Assembly (NCBI RefSeq): GCF_006716345.1
Contig: NZ_VFOX01000001.1
Coordinates: 620,001-684,000, forward strand
Length of the DNA stretch: 64,000 nucleotides
From: Microbacterium saperdae
Lineage (GTDB): Bacteria > Actinomycetota > Actinomycetes > Actinomycetales > Microbacteriaceae
Direction: 5' to 3'
Shown here: positions 37,271-46,212 of the stretch, piece after piece
How the letters are laid out: each line of letters starts with the position of its first letter
Numbering within the stretch: position 1 is the first letter of the stretch
Notes under the pieces: model-generated
Told to the model about the DNA's origin: nothing
Database searches by the model: none
The model's input: the letters and a program-made list of their open reading frames with translations, nothing else
Made by a program: the position numbers and the translations under genes

Positions 37271-37366
37271 CGTTCGGTCCCTTTCTCGCGAGGGGGCAGA
37301 ACGCGCCGCAGCACGTCGCGCGGATGCGGCTTGTCCTGGCTCCTCAGGTCGGGGGGCGATGCCGCG

Positions 37367-37396
37367 TTCGTGGCGCACGGCAGGATCAGGTAGACT
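37367..37396 (+). promoter_or_regulatory. Candidate rplK promoter
   Basis: TTCGTG (37367-37372) and TAGACT (37391-37396) are spaced 18 bp apart, about 110 bp upstream of rplK. The untranslated leader between is where the operon's feedback site would be. Confidence 0.5.
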
Positions 37397-37507
37397 TACG
37401 TGGATTGTGTGCCGCTTCGGCGTGCGCAGAGACGACCACGGTCCGGAGATGCCGGATCTGTGGGAGAAGCGGATGCTCCGGCATCCGATTCGATGAAAGG
37501 AAAGAGA

Positions 37508-37939
37508 ATGGCACCGAAGAAGAAGGTGACCGGCCTGATCAAGCTTCAGATCAACGCCGGTGCAGCCAACCCGGCGCCGCCGATCGGCCCCGCGCTCGGT
37601 CAGCATGGCGTCAACATCATGGAGTTCTGCAAGGCGTACAACGCCGCGACCGAGTCGCAGCGCGGCAACGTCATCCCCGTCGAGATCACCGTCTACGAGG
37701 ACCGCAGCTTCACGTTCGTCCTGAAGACCCCGCCGGCTGCGGAGCTCATCAAGAAGGCCGCAGGCGTGCCCAAGGGCTCTGCGACCCCGCACACGGTCAA
37801 GGTCGCGAAGATCACCAAGGACCAGGTCCGTCAGATCGCCGAGACCAAGCAGGCCGACCTGAACGCGAACGACATCGAGGCCGCCTCGAAGATCATCGCC
37901 GGCACCGCCCGTTCCATGGGCATCACGGTCGAGGGCTGA
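37508..37939 (+). CDS. rplK: 50S ribosomal protein L11
   Basis: L11 forms the GTPase-associated centre stalk base on 23S rRNA. The 143-residue protein reads [44 protein letters not shown] and ends in the RNA-binding domain [32 protein letters not shown] 37508 is preceded by GAAAGGAAAGAG. rplA follows 11 bp later. Confidence 0.98.
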
Positions 37940-37950
37940 GGAGAATAATC

Positions 37951-38640
37951 ATGGCTACGAAGTCCAAGGCTTACAAGGCTGCCGTCGAGAAGATCGAGGC
38001 AGACCGTTTCTACACTCCCGCTGAGGCTGTCGCCCTGGCGAAGGAGACCGGCTCGGCGAAGTTCGACTCGACCGTCGAGGTCGCGCTGAAGCTCGCCGTC
38101 GATCCCCGCAAGGCAGACCAGATGGTGCGCGGCACCGTCATCCTGCCCCACGGAACCGGCAAGACCGCCCGCGTCATCGTGTTCGCCACCGGCCCCGCGG
38201 CCGAGGCAGCGATCGCCGCAGGTGCCGATGAGGTCGGCGGCGCCGAGCTCATCGAGAAGGTCGCCGCAGGCTGGACCGCGTTCGACGCGGCCGTCTCCAC
38301 CCCTGAGCTCATGGGCCAGGTCGGTCGTCTCGGAAAGGTCCTGGGTCCGCGTGGCCTGATGCCGAACCCGAAGACCGGCACCGTGACTCCGAACACGGCC
38401 AAGGCCGTCGAGGAGATCAAGGGCGGAAAGATCGAGTTCCGCGTCGACAAGCACGCCAACGTGCACTTCGTCGTGGGCAAGGCCTCCTTCACCACCGAGC
38501 AGCTGAACGAGAACATCGACGCCGCTCTCGAGGAGATCGTCCGCCTCAAGCCGTCGAGCTCCAAGGGCCGCTACATCCAGAAGGGTGCGGTGTCGACCAC
38601 GTTCGGCCCCGGCATCCCGCTGGACGTCAACGCCATCTGA
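37951..38640 (+). CDS. rplA: 50S ribosomal protein L1
   Basis: L1 builds the L1 stalk and in many bacteria represses its own operon. The 229-residue protein has the signature [22 protein letters not shown] and [26 protein letters not shown] precedes ATG 37951. A terminator follows, and rplJ-rplL, which is contiguous in many bacteria, is displaced about 12.4 kb downstream. Confidence 0.98.
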   Translation: MATKSKAYKAAVEKIEADRFYTPAEAVALAKETGSAKFDSTVEVALKLAVDPRKADQMVRGTVILPHGTGKTARVIVFATGPAAEAAIAAGADEVGGAELIEKVAAGWTAFDAAVSTPELMGQVGRLGKVLGPRGLMPNPKTGTVTPNTAKAVEEIKGGKIEFRVDKHANVHFVVGKASFTTEQLNENIDAALEEIVRLKPSSSKGRYIQKGAVSTTFGPGIPLDVNAI

Positions 38641-38653
38641 GTCTGACTCTCTG

Positions 38654-38683
38654 AAGTGCCCCCGGGTCCGCCCGGGGGCACTT
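38654..38683 (+). terminator. Intrinsic terminator after rplA
   Basis: A perfect 13-bp stem (AAGTGCCCCCGGG / CCCGGGGGCACTT) with loop TCCG and a CTGCATT tail. Confidence 0.88.
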
Positions 38684-38823
38684 CTGCATTCACGGTGAGC
38701 CGGATGCTGAAACTCGGCGTCATGCGATGCGCGCTCGGGGCCGGGCACGCATACTGTGAGTGAGTTCCTTTGACACCGCGCGCCACAGCACTCGCGCACA
38801 CTGCACCCCAGGAGGGTTCGCCC

Positions 38824-39645
38824 ATGTCTCGTCGTCTCATCGCCGTCACGGCTCTCGTCCTCACCGCTGCGGCTCTCACCGCCTGCAGCGGCACCAGCGC
38901 CCCGGCGGAATCCGGCGCGAGCGATAACAGCTCCGCCTCCTCGGACTTCGGGCTCGTCACGGACGGCACGCTGACGGTCGCGACCGAGGGCACGTACCGT
39001 CCCTTCAGCTTCCACGACGACGGCGGCAGCGGTGAGCTGACCGGCTACGACGTCGAGATCATCCAGGCGGTCGCCGACAAGCTCGACCTCGAGGTCAAGT
39101 TCGAAGAGACCCAGTGGGACGCGATCTTCGCCGGCCTCGACGCCGGACGGTTCGACGTGATCGCGAACCAGGTCACCATCAACGACGAGCGCGAAGCGGC
39201 GTACCTGTTCAGCGCGCCCTACACGGTGTCGCCCGGCGTGATCGTGGTCGCGGATGGCGACGACTCGATCAGCTCGTTCGCCGACCTCGACGGCAAGACC
39301 ACCGCGCAGTCGCTGACCAGCAACTGGAACGACCTCGCCGTGGAGTCCGGCGCGAAGGTCGAGGGTGTCGAGGGATGGGCGCAGGCTGTGACGCTGCTGC
39401 GTCAGGGCCGCGTCGATGCGACGATCAACGACAAGCTCACCTTCCTCGACTACGAGAAGACCGATGGTCCGACGGGGCTGAAGATCGCCGCCGAGACGGA
39501 GGATGCCGGCAAGCAGGCGTTCGTGTTCACGAAGGACAAGAAGAGCCTGGTCGAAGCCGTCGACGCCGCTCTCGAGGAGCTGCGTGCGGATGGCACCCTG
39601 GCCGAGATCAGTGACAAGTACTTCGGCGCGGACGTCACCGAGTAG
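38824..39645 (+). CDS. Amino acid ABC transporter substrate-binding lipoprotein
   Basis: This 273-residue lipoprotein (lipobox LTAC, Cys21) belongs to the family 3 solute-binding proteins. It shows TLTVATEGTYRPFSFHDDGGSGELTGYDVEIIQAVADKL, EETQWDAIFAGLDAGRFDVIANQVTINDERE and the terminal ALEELRADGTLAEISDKYFGADV. These resemble cystine/polar amino acid binders (FliY/TcyA type). GGAGGG precedes ATG 38824. It heads a complete three-gene importer. Confidence 0.9.
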   Translation: MSRRLIAVTALVLTAAALTACSGTSAPAESGASDNSSASSDFGLVTDGTLTVATEGTYRPFSFHDDGGSGELTGYDVEIIQAVADKLDLEVKFEETQWDAIFAGLDAGRFDVIANQVTINDEREAAYLFSAPYTVSPGVIVVADGDDSISSFADLDGKTTAQSLTSNWNDLAVESGAKVEGVEGWAQAVTLLRQGRVDATINDKLTFLDYEKTDGPTGLKIAAETEDAGKQAFVFTKDKKSLVEAVDAALEELRADGTLAEISDKYFGADVTE

Positions 39646-39648
39646 CCG

Positions 39649-40311
39649 ATGTCACCCTGGGAGCTCTTCCTCGCCTCGATCGGACCGATCGCCCTCGGCG
39701 GGTTGATCGGTACCATCCCGTTGGCTCTGAGCTCGTTCGCGCTGGGGCTGGTGATCGCGCTGGGTGTCGCGCTCATGCGCATCTCGACGCGCTCCGTCGT
39801 CTCGGGCATCGCACGTGTCTACATCTCGATCATCCGGGGGACGCCGCTGCTGGTGCAGCTGTTCGTGATCTTCTACGGGCTCCCCTCCATCGGGGTCACG
39901 ATCGATCCGTGGCCGTGCGCGATCATCGCGTTCTCGCTGAACGTGGGCGGATACGCGGCCGAGGTCATCCGCGCCGCGATCATCTCGGTGCCGCAGGGCC
40001 AGTGGGAGGCCGCCTACACGGTCGGCATGGGCCGCACGCGGACGCTCACCCGCGTCATCCTGCCCCAGGCCGCGCGGGTCTCGGTGCCGCCCCTGTCGAA
40101 CACCTTCATCTCGCTCGTGAAGGACACGTCGCTGGCGTCGCTGATCCTGGTCACCGAGCTGTTCAAGGTGTCGCAGCAGATCGCGGCGTCGACGTATCAG
40201 TTCATGGTCGTCTACCTGACGGCGGCGCTGGTGTACTGGGTGTTCTGCCTGGTGCTGTCGACCGGTCAGAGCTTCTTGGAGAGGAGGCTGGACAGCCGTG
40301 TCGCGAACTAG
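39649..40311 (+). CDS. Amino acid ABC transporter permease
   Basis: This 220-residue HisM/TcyL-type permease has about five hydrophobic segments. It has the family motif RGTPLLVQLFVIFYGLP and the ATPase-docking EAA loop GQWEAAYTVGMGRTRTLTRVILPQA. It follows the binding protein with 3 bp between and overlaps the ATPase gene by 14 bp. Likely substrate is cystine or another polar amino acid, inferred from the binding protein. Confidence 0.9.
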   Translation: MSPWELFLASIGPIALGGLIGTIPLALSSFALGLVIALGVALMRISTRSVVSGIARVYISIIRGTPLLVQLFVIFYGLPSIGVTIDPWPCAIIAFSLNVGGYAAEVIRAAIISVPQGQWEAAYTVGMGRTRTLTRVILPQAARVSVPPLSNTFISLVKDTSLASLILVTELFKVSQQIAASTYQFMVVYLTAALVYWVFCLVLSTGQSFLERRLDSRVAN

Positions 40312-41080
40312 CCCCGCAGAACCCCTGCTCACCGCCCGCGGACTGCGCAAGAGCTTCGGCTCGAACGAGGTGCTGCGCGGCATCGATCTGACGCTGCACC
40401 GCGGCGAGGTCGTCGTCCTCATCGGTCCCAGCGGTTCAGGGAAGACGACGGTGCTCCGCTCGCTCAACGGCCTGGAGACGCCGGATGCGGGTCGGATCTC
40501 CGTGGACGGAGGTCCGGAGATCGACTTCGCGACGCGCCCGTCGCCGAAGGAGCGCTTCGCCCTGCGCGACCGCTCGGCCATGGTCTTCCAGCATCACAAC
40601 CTGTTCCCGCACTTCACGGTGCTGGAGAACGTGATCGAGGGGCCGTGGCGCGTCCAAGGACGGCCGAAGGAGGAGGTCGTCGTCGAAGCGCGGGCGCTGC
40701 TCGAACGCGTCGGTCTCAGCGACAAGGCGGACGCACGTCCGCACCAGCTCTCCGGCGGGCAGCAACAGCGCGTCGGCATCGTCCGGGCGCTCGCGCTCAA
40801 GCCGGACCTGCTGCTGTTCGATGAGCCGACCAGTGCGCTCGACCCCGAGCTCGTGGGCGATGTGCTCGTCGTCATCAAGGAGCTGGCCGACGAGGGCTGG
40901 ACCATGGCCGTCGTCACGCACGAGCTGAGCTTCGCCCGCGAGGCCGCCGATCACGTGCTGTTCATGGACGGCGGTGTGGTGGTCGAGCAGGGAACGCCGG
41001 AGCAGGTCTTCACGGCACCGCAGCACGAGCGCACGCAGCGCTTCCTCACCCGAATCCTCCGACCGCTCGACGGGATTTAG
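40298..41080 (+). CDS. Amino acid ABC transporter ATPase
   Basis: The 260-residue GlnQ/TcyN-type ATPase has Walker A GPSGSGKTT at 43-51, the family-specific MVFQHHNLFPHFTVLENV, signature LSGGQQQRVGIVRALAL, Walker B LLLFDEPTSALDPELV and switch His VVTHELSFAREAADHVLFMDGG. It starts at GTG 40298, inside the permease gene. It completes the importer. Confidence 0.94.
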   Translation: MSRTSPAEPLLTARGLRKSFGSNEVLRGIDLTLHRGEVVVLIGPSGSGKTTVLRSLNGLETPDAGRISVDGGPEIDFATRPSPKERFALRDRSAMVFQHHNLFPHFTVLENVIEGPWRVQGRPKEEVVVEARALLERVGLSDKADARPHQLSGGQQQRVGIVRALALKPDLLLFDEPTSALDPELVGDVLVVIKELADEGWTMAVVTHELSFAREAADHVLFMDGGVVVEQGTPEQVFTAPQHERTQRFLTRILRPLDGI

Positions 41081-41128
41081 ACGGCGCCGTCGCTGGCAGG
41101 CATCCCGCCGAGGTGGCAGGATGCCGGG

Positions 41129-41482
41129 ATGGGCAGCATCGACGAGTACGTGGCCGAGCTCGAGCCGGCGGACCGTGACAGCATCCACCGTGTGTACGCG
41201 GTCGCGAGCGCGCTGGCGCCCGAGGCGGAGCAGGGCAGGGGGTACGGGATGCCGGCCCTCGTCTACCGGGGCAAACCGCTGCTCTCGGTGATGCGCGCCA
41301 AGAAGCACATCGGCGTCTACCCGTTCAGCCCCGCCGCCGTCGCGGAGGTCGCCGGCATCCTGGCTGATCATCCGGCGATCGGTCTCGACAAGGGCACGAT
41401 CCGCTTCCAGCCGGAGCATCCTCTGCCTGAAGCCGCGATCGAGGCACTGGTCCGTGCCCGCATGGCGCAGATCGACGGCTGA
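41129..41482 (+). CDS. DUF1801 (YdhG-like) protein
   Basis: The 117-residue protein starts MGSIDEYVAELEPADRDSIHRVYAVA and has GYGMPALVYRGKPLLSVMRAKKHIGVYPFSPAAV, the DUF1801 fold related to the bacterial frataxin-like Fra/YdhG proteins. An iron-chaperone role is described for Bacillus Fra, but it is uncertain here. It converges with lysE with only 8 bp between stops. Confidence 0.82.
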   Translation: MGSIDEYVAELEPADRDSIHRVYAVASALAPEAEQGRGYGMPALVYRGKPLLSVMRAKKHIGVYPFSPAAVAEVAGILADHPAIGLDKGTIRFQPEHPLPEAAIEALVRARMAQIDG

Positions 41483-41490
41483 CGGAGCTC

Positions 41491-42147
41491 TCAGGCGTTC
41501 AGGACCGGAAGCACCAGGCTCACCGCGATCGCGATCATCACGACGGCGATCACGGCGTCGAGGATGCGCCACGACAGCGGCGTGCGCAACCAGCGACCGA
41601 GGTAGCGCGCGCCGAAGCCGAGCGCGGTGAACCACAGGATGCTCGCGGTCACCGCTCCGGCGGCGAACAGCCAACGCTCCTCGCCGTGGGTCGCGGCGAT
41701 CGAGCCGAGCATCAGCACCGTGTCGAGGTACACGTGCGGGTTGAGCCAGGTGAGGGCGAGGACGGTGAGGATCACCGGCGCCAGGGGAGTGCGGGTGCGG
41801 GTGAGCGTGGTGCCCGGCCCCTGTGCGACAGGCTCCTCCTCGCTGTCGACCTGCAGAGCTTCTCCGGTGCCTCTCCACGCGCGACGAGCGGCCAGGAGTC
41901 CGTACACGAGCAGGAACGCCGCGCCCGCCCAGCGCGCGACCACCACGAGCCAGGGGGCGGCGGAGATCACGTAGCCGAGTCCGGCGACGCCGGCGATGAT
42001 CAGCACCGCATCGGATACCGCGCAGATGATGACCACGGCGAGCACATGCTCGCGACGGATGCCCTGTCGGAGCACGAAGACGTTCTGGGCGCCGATGGCG
42101 ACGATCAGGGAGAGGCCCAGGCCGAGGCCTGCGAGAACGGAGAGCAT
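41491..42147 (-). CDS. lysE: LysE/ArgO basic amino acid exporter
   Basis: This 218-residue membrane protein with about six helices exports lysine/arginine. It starts [50 protein letters not shown], the exact LysE signature, and has [20 protein letters not shown] 42147 gives the conserved N-terminus; an upstream start at 42180 would add non-conserved residues. It is divergent from the LysG-type regulator, as in Corynebacterium glutamicum. Confidence 0.93.
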   Translation of the reverse strand: MLSVLAGLGLGLSLIVAIGAQNVFVLRQGIRREHVLAVVIICAVSDAVLIIAGVAGLGYVISAAPWLVVVARWAGAAFLLVYGLLAARRAWRGTGEALQVDSEEEPVAQGPGTTLTRTRTPLAPVILTVLALTWLNPHVYLDTVLMLGSIAATHGEERWLFAAGAVTASILWFTALGFGARYLGRWLRTPLSWRILDAVIAVVMIAIAVSLVLPVLNA

Positions 42148-42201
42148 GTCTTCAGAGTAGGAACAGCCGATCATCAACACCAGCGAGGATTCCTACCGAA
42201 C

Positions 42202-42218
42202 CATTAGCATCGCTAATG
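42202..42218. promoter_or_regulatory. LysG-type operator between lysE and lysG
   Basis: CATTAGC-ATC-GCTAATG is a perfect palindrome in the 70-bp divergent region, with LysR-type spacing. Its last base is the first base of the regulator's GTG start. Confidence 0.65.
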
Positions 42219-43102
42219 TGAGGATCGATCCGGAACTGGCCGCCACCGTCGCGGCCGTCGCTGACGAAGGCACGCTCGATGCGGCCTCCCGGCTGCTGCG
42301 CATCACGCCGTCGGCGGTGAGTCAGCGGCTCAAGACACTCGAGCAGCAGCTCGGACGCATCCTCATCGTGCGCAGCAAGCCGGCGCGGCTGACGGAAGCG
42401 GGAGAGGCGGTCGTGCGGCTGGCCCGCCAGATCGCGCTCCTCGAGCATGACGCCCTCTCCGGGGTGGGGCTGGATGACGAGAGCGGCGCGCGGCGTATCA
42501 CCGTGCCGCTCGCGGTGAACGCCGATTCGATGGCGACCTGGTTCCTCGCACCATTGGCCCGGCTGTCTGCGCGGCACGACATCGACTTCGACCTGCACCG
42601 CGACGATCAGAACTTCACCGCGCGGCTGCTCGAGTCCGGCACCGTGATGGCGGCGGTGACGAGTGAGAGCGTGCCGGTCGCCGGATGCTCGGTCACCGCT
42701 CTCGGCGTGCTCGAGTACGAAGCGGTCGCCGCGCCCGCCTTCGCAGACCGCTGGTTCCCGCACGGCGCGACGGCGGAGGCTCTGGCGCAGGCACCCTTCG
42801 TCGATTTCGATCGGCGAGACACGCTGCAGCACGAGTGGCTGCGCGAGCGAGGGGTGCCGCATCAGGGGGTGCCGCGCCACTATGTTCCGGCGTCGCACGA
42901 CTACGCGCTCGCGGTCGAGCTCGGGCTCGGCTGGGGCATGCTGCCGTTCCCGCAGGGCTCCGCCGGTCTCGTGAGGCTCGGGGGCCCGGCGGTGCGGACC
43001 GCGCTGTACTGGCAGCAGTGGAACCTGCGCTCCGCCCTGCTCGACACCATCGCTGCCGAGGTGGCCGCCGAGGCGCGCAAGGTCCTGCGCTCGGTGCCCT
43101 GA
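42218..43102 (+). CDS. lysG: LysR family regulator LysG/ArgP
   Basis: LysG activates lysE when lysine or arginine accumulates. The 294-residue protein has the N-terminal HTH ELAATVAAVADEGTLDAASRLLRITPSAVSQRLKTLEQQLGR and a LysR substrate domain including LAVNADSMATWFLAPLA, typical of the LysG/ArgP/IciA group. GTG 42218 fits the conserved N-terminus. No Shine-Dalgarno is seen and the operator abuts the start codon, so the mRNA may be leaderless. Confidence 0.9.
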   Translation: MRIDPELAATVAAVADEGTLDAASRLLRITPSAVSQRLKTLEQQLGRILIVRSKPARLTEAGEAVVRLARQIALLEHDALSGVGLDDESGARRITVPLAVNADSMATWFLAPLARLSARHDIDFDLHRDDQNFTARLLESGTVMAAVTSESVPVAGCSVTALGVLEYEAVAAPAFADRWFPHGATAEALAQAPFVDFDRRDTLQHEWLRERGVPHQGVPRHYVPASHDYALAVELGLGWGMLPFPQGSAGLVRLGGPAVRTALYWQQWNLRSALLDTIAAEVAAEARKVLRSVP

Positions 43103-43119
43103 GCGCGGCGCGCCGCGGT

Positions 43120-43596
43120 CTAGGCGCCGGGCGTGACGCCGGAGGCGAGCGCGTGAAGCAGTCGGGTGAGGTTGCCGATGTCAGTGAGATCCCAGTCGTG
43201 GAGGGTGCTCATCAGCATCCCCTCCTGCGGAGCGCGCGCCGCGGCGAGACGCTCGGTCCCGAGGGGCGTCAACCGCAGCAGCGAGGAGCGGCCGTCGCTC
43301 GGGTCGGGTGATCTCTCGATCAGCGTGAGCTCCTCCAACTCGCGGACCGTGCGGCTGACCTGGCCCTTGTCCATCAGCATCCGCTCCGCGAGCGCCGAGG
43401 CGGTCACCTGCTCGCATCGCGCGATCGTCGTGAGCGCCTTGTAGGCGCCGGGGAGCATGCCGGGGCTCACCCGATTGGCGTTCTCCAGGATGAGCCGGCG
43501 AAAGTGGGTGATCAGCTCACCGAACTCCGCCTCGAGGGCGCGGACCGCAGCGGCCCGCGCCTCGGGGGATTCGGAGGTGTGATCAGCGGCGGTCAT
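43120..43596 (-). CDS. MarR family transcriptional regulator
   Basis: The 158-residue protein has a MarR winged HTH: YKALTTIARCEQVTASALAERMLMDKGQVSRTVRELEELTLIERSPDPSDGRSSLLRLTPLG (about 68-130). ATG 43596 overlaps the end of the MFS gene by 14 bp, so the two are co-transcribed. It probably represses the operon by binding the paired inverted repeats at 45350-45399. Confidence 0.88.
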   Translation of the reverse strand: MTAADHTSESPEARAAAVRALEAEFGELITHFRRLILENANRVSPGMLPGAYKALTTIARCEQVTASALAERMLMDKGQVSRTVRELEELTLIERSPDPSDGRSSLLRLTPLGTERLAAARAPQEGMLMSTLHDWDLTDIGNLTRLLHALASGVTPGA

Positions 43597-45292
43597 CGTT
43601 CGAACCCGTGACCACGTTGACCGTTCCGGTCGGCGCCCCGGAGAGGGCCGTGGCGTCGGCGATCGCGACATCGGCCGCCTCGTCGACCGGGCTCCCGGTC
43701 GGTGCCGTGTCGGATGCGGCGCCCGCGGCATCCGCCTGCGCGCGCTCGCTCGTGGTCATGGTCGTGAGCGGACGGTTCGGCAGGAACAGGATCGCGATCA
43801 GGCTGATCACCGCGAGCGGGATGCCGATCAGGAACGCATGCGAGATCGCCTGGGCGTAGAAGTCCTCGATGATGGACCGCACAGGCTCGGGCAGCAGGCG
43901 GACCTCGGGGATCGTCCCGCTGGAGAGCTGGGCGGCGACATCCGCGCCCTTGGCGCCGAGTTCCGCGATCGCCGCGCCGATGCGCTCTTTGCCGTCGGAG
44001 AACAGGGTCGTGAGCGAGTTCGCCAGCACGGCGCCCATGGCTGAGACGCCGATGGTGCCGCCGAGGCTGCGGAAGAAGGTGACTCCCGAGCTCGCGACGC
44101 CCATCTCGCTCGGCTTCGCGACGTTCTGCACGATGAGGACGAGGTTCTGCATCGTCATGCCGACGCCGGCGCCGGTGAGGAACATGTAGAGCGAGACCAG
44201 CACGAAGTCGGTGTCGTAGTGCAGGGTCGACAGCAGCGCGGAGCCGGCGATCAGCAGCACGGAGCCGAGGATCAGGTAGCCCTTCCACTTGCCGAAACGG
44301 GTCACCAGCTGGCCGACCACCATCGAGGAGATCAGCAGCCCGGCCATCATCGGGAGCGTCATGAGACCGGCCTCGGTCGGCGAGGCGCCGCGGGACAGCT
44401 GCATGTACTGCGCGAGGTAGACCGAGGTGCCGAACATCGCGACGCCGATGGAGATCGAGGCGATCACCGAGAGCGTGAAGGTGCGACCGCGGAACAGCGA
44501 GAGCGGGATGAGCGGCTCGCGCACCTTGATCTCGACGATGATGAAGACGATCGTCGCGACGACCGCGCCACCGACCATGAGGATGGTCTCGATGCCCCAC
44601 CAGTCGAAGGTCGAACCCGCGTTCGTGATCCAGATGAGCAGCAGTGAGACGGCGGTCGAGAGCAGCACGATCCCGGCGTAGTCGATCGACGCCTTGCGGG
44701 TGCGCTCGGTGCTGATGTGCAGGGTCTTCTGCAGGATGATGAGCGCGGCGATCGCGAACGGCAGCGCCACGAAGAAGTTCCAGCGCCAGTTCGCGGCATC
44801 CGTGATCCATCCGCCCAGCAGGGGGCCGCCGACCGTGGCGACGGCCATCACGGCGCCGAACAGGCCCATGTAGCGGCCACGTTCGCGGGGGCTGATGATG
44901 TCGGCCATGATGACCTGGCTCAGGGCGGCGAGACCGCCACCGCCGATGCCCTGGATGGCGCGGAACGCGATCAGGGTGTTCGTGTCCTGCGCGAAGCCGG
45001 CGGCCGCGGTGGCCCCGACGAAGATCACGATCGCGAGCTGGATGAGCAGCTTCCGATTGAACAGATCGGCGAGCTTGCCCCAGATCGGCGTGGAGATCGC
45101 CGTGGTGAGGAGGGTGGCCGTGATGACCCAGGTGTAGGCGGCCTGGTCGCCGCCCAGGTCATGCACGATGACCGGCATCGAGGTCGACACGACCGTCGTG
45201 GCGATCATCGAGACGAACATGCCGAGCAGAAGTCCGGTGAGGGCTTCGAGCACCTGGCGATGCGTCATCTTGACGGGGGAGTCCGTGGTCAT
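43583..45292 (-). CDS. MFS drug:H+ antiporter, DHA2 (14-TM) family
   Basis: The 569-residue transporter has about 14 transmembrane segments. Motifs include LGMFVSMIATTVVSTSMPVIVHDLGG (motif D-like), YTWVITATLLTTAISTPIWGKLADLFNRKLL (motif A) and GGGGLAALSQVIMADIISPRERGRYMG. This is the EmrB/QacA-like group. ATG 45292 gives the conserved N-terminus. The C-terminal 40 residues are an Ala/Asp-rich cytoplasmic tail. It is controlled with its MarR partner. Confidence 0.9.
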   Translation of the reverse strand: MTTDSPVKMTHRQVLEALTGLLLGMFVSMIATTVVSTSMPVIVHDLGGDQAAYTWVITATLLTTAISTPIWGKLADLFNRKLLIQLAIVIFVGATAAAGFAQDTNTLIAFRAIQGIGGGGLAALSQVIMADIISPRERGRYMGLFGAVMAVATVGGPLLGGWITDAANWRWNFFVALPFAIAALIILQKTLHISTERTRKASIDYAGIVLLSTAVSLLLIWITNAGSTFDWWGIETILMVGGAVVATIVFIIVEIKVREPLIPLSLFRGRTFTLSVIASISIGVAMFGTSVYLAQYMQLSRGASPTEAGLMTLPMMAGLLISSMVVGQLVTRFGKWKGYLILGSVLLIAGSALLSTLHYDTDFVLVSLYMFLTGAGVGMTMQNLVLIVQNVAKPSEMGVASSGVTFFRSLGGTIGVSAMGAVLANSLTTLFSDGKERIGAAIAELGAKGADVAAQLSSGTIPEVRLLPEPVRSIIEDFYAQAISHAFLIGIPLAVISLIAILFLPNRPLTTMTTSERAQADAAGAASDTAPTGSPVDEAADVAIADATALSGAPTGTVNVVTGSNDDRR

Positions 45293-45349
45293 GCGGGACC
45301 TTTCGTGTGAGTCGCGGAGTGTGGCGGCGACAGCTCTGGCGCGCACAAG

Positions 45350-45399
45350 ATAGTTGAACTTCGTCAACTATACGTATCTGGTTGATGTACGTCAACTAT
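45350..45399. promoter_or_regulatory. Two MarR-type operators upstream of the MFS/MarR operon
   Basis: Site 1 (45350-45371) is ATAGTTGA-N6-TCAACTAT, a perfect 8-bp-arm repeat. Site 2 (45378-45399) is CTGGTTGA-N6-TCAACTAT. Centres are 28 bp apart, near three helical turns, so two dimers could sit on the same DNA face. Confidence 0.65.
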
Positions 45400-45575
45400 C
45401 TCCGTGATGAGGTTGTGATCGCCTGCGCGCAATGAGTGCCCTTCCTGCGCGGAATCGCCTTGTCGTCTGGGATTTGTCTGGTGAGTATTGAGTACGGCTG
45501 TACACGCAGGTCTCTGAGGGGCGACCATTCCCAGGCGTTTCGCACGGTCGATGGATTCCTGAGGGGGAATTGACC

Positions 45576-46205
45576 ATGGTCAAGAAGCAGAATCAGCGCA
45601 AGGTGCTCGCGGTGCTCGCAGGTGGCCTCGTTCTCGGAGTCGGCGTCGCCGCCGTGCTCGCCGCGTGGAACGACTCCGAATTCGCGACGGGGACGTTCAC
45701 CGCCGGCACGTTCAACCTCGAGGGATCGAGTACCGGCAACGCGGGCTACAGCGATCACAACGTGGATGACGGCGACACCGCCGCCACCCTCGCCTTCACG
45801 CTTCCGACCGGTGTGGTCGACAGCATGTCACCAGGCGATTCCGTCTACGCCGGCTTCTGGGTGCGTCTCGCGGCGGGAACGACCACCGGAGCCGATCTCG
45901 TCGCCGATGGAACGACCGCTGATGCGGCGGCCGGCTCCAACTCCGAATACCTGTCTTACTCGATCTACCAGCTCGCGCCCGGCGCGACCTGCAACGCCGC
46001 ATCCGCGATCGGCACGCCGATCGCAACCGGCGCGACGCTCGATGCGCAGACCGGCACGACGACCGTCGCGCTGCTCGAAGGGGCAGATACGACGACCGCC
46101 GGAGCAGCCGTGCAGCTGTGCTTCGTGGTGACTGCGGATGCCGCCCTGGAACAGGGTCTCGCGACGACGGCGACGTGGAAGTTCACGGCGACCTCGACGA
46201 ACTGA
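45576..46205 (+). CDS. SipW-dependent exported protein (TasA/CalY-like)
   Basis: The 209-residue secreted protein has the SipW-type signal: KVLAVLAGGLVLGVGVAAVLAAWNDSEFATGTFTAG across residues 9-44, with AAWNDSE after the hydrophobic core. The mature part is Thr/Ala/Gly-rich beta-structure-like with two Cys. It is the first of two paralogs and heads the operon that encodes the SipW-type peptidase. GAGGGGG lies 8 bases before ATG 45576; TTG 45570 is an alternative. Family members form biofilm fibres in Bacillus; function here is unknown. Confidence 0.82.
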   Translation: MVKKQNQRKVLAVLAGGLVLGVGVAAVLAAWNDSEFATGTFTAGTFNLEGSSTGNAGYSDHNVDDGDTAATLAFTLPTGVVDSMSPGDSVYAGFWVRLAAGTTTGADLVADGTTADAAAGSNSEYLSYSIYQLAPGATCNAASAIGTPIATGATLDAQTGTTTVALLEGADTTTAGAAVQLCFVVTADAALEQGLATTATWKFTATSTN

Positions 46206-46212
46206 GCGCATC

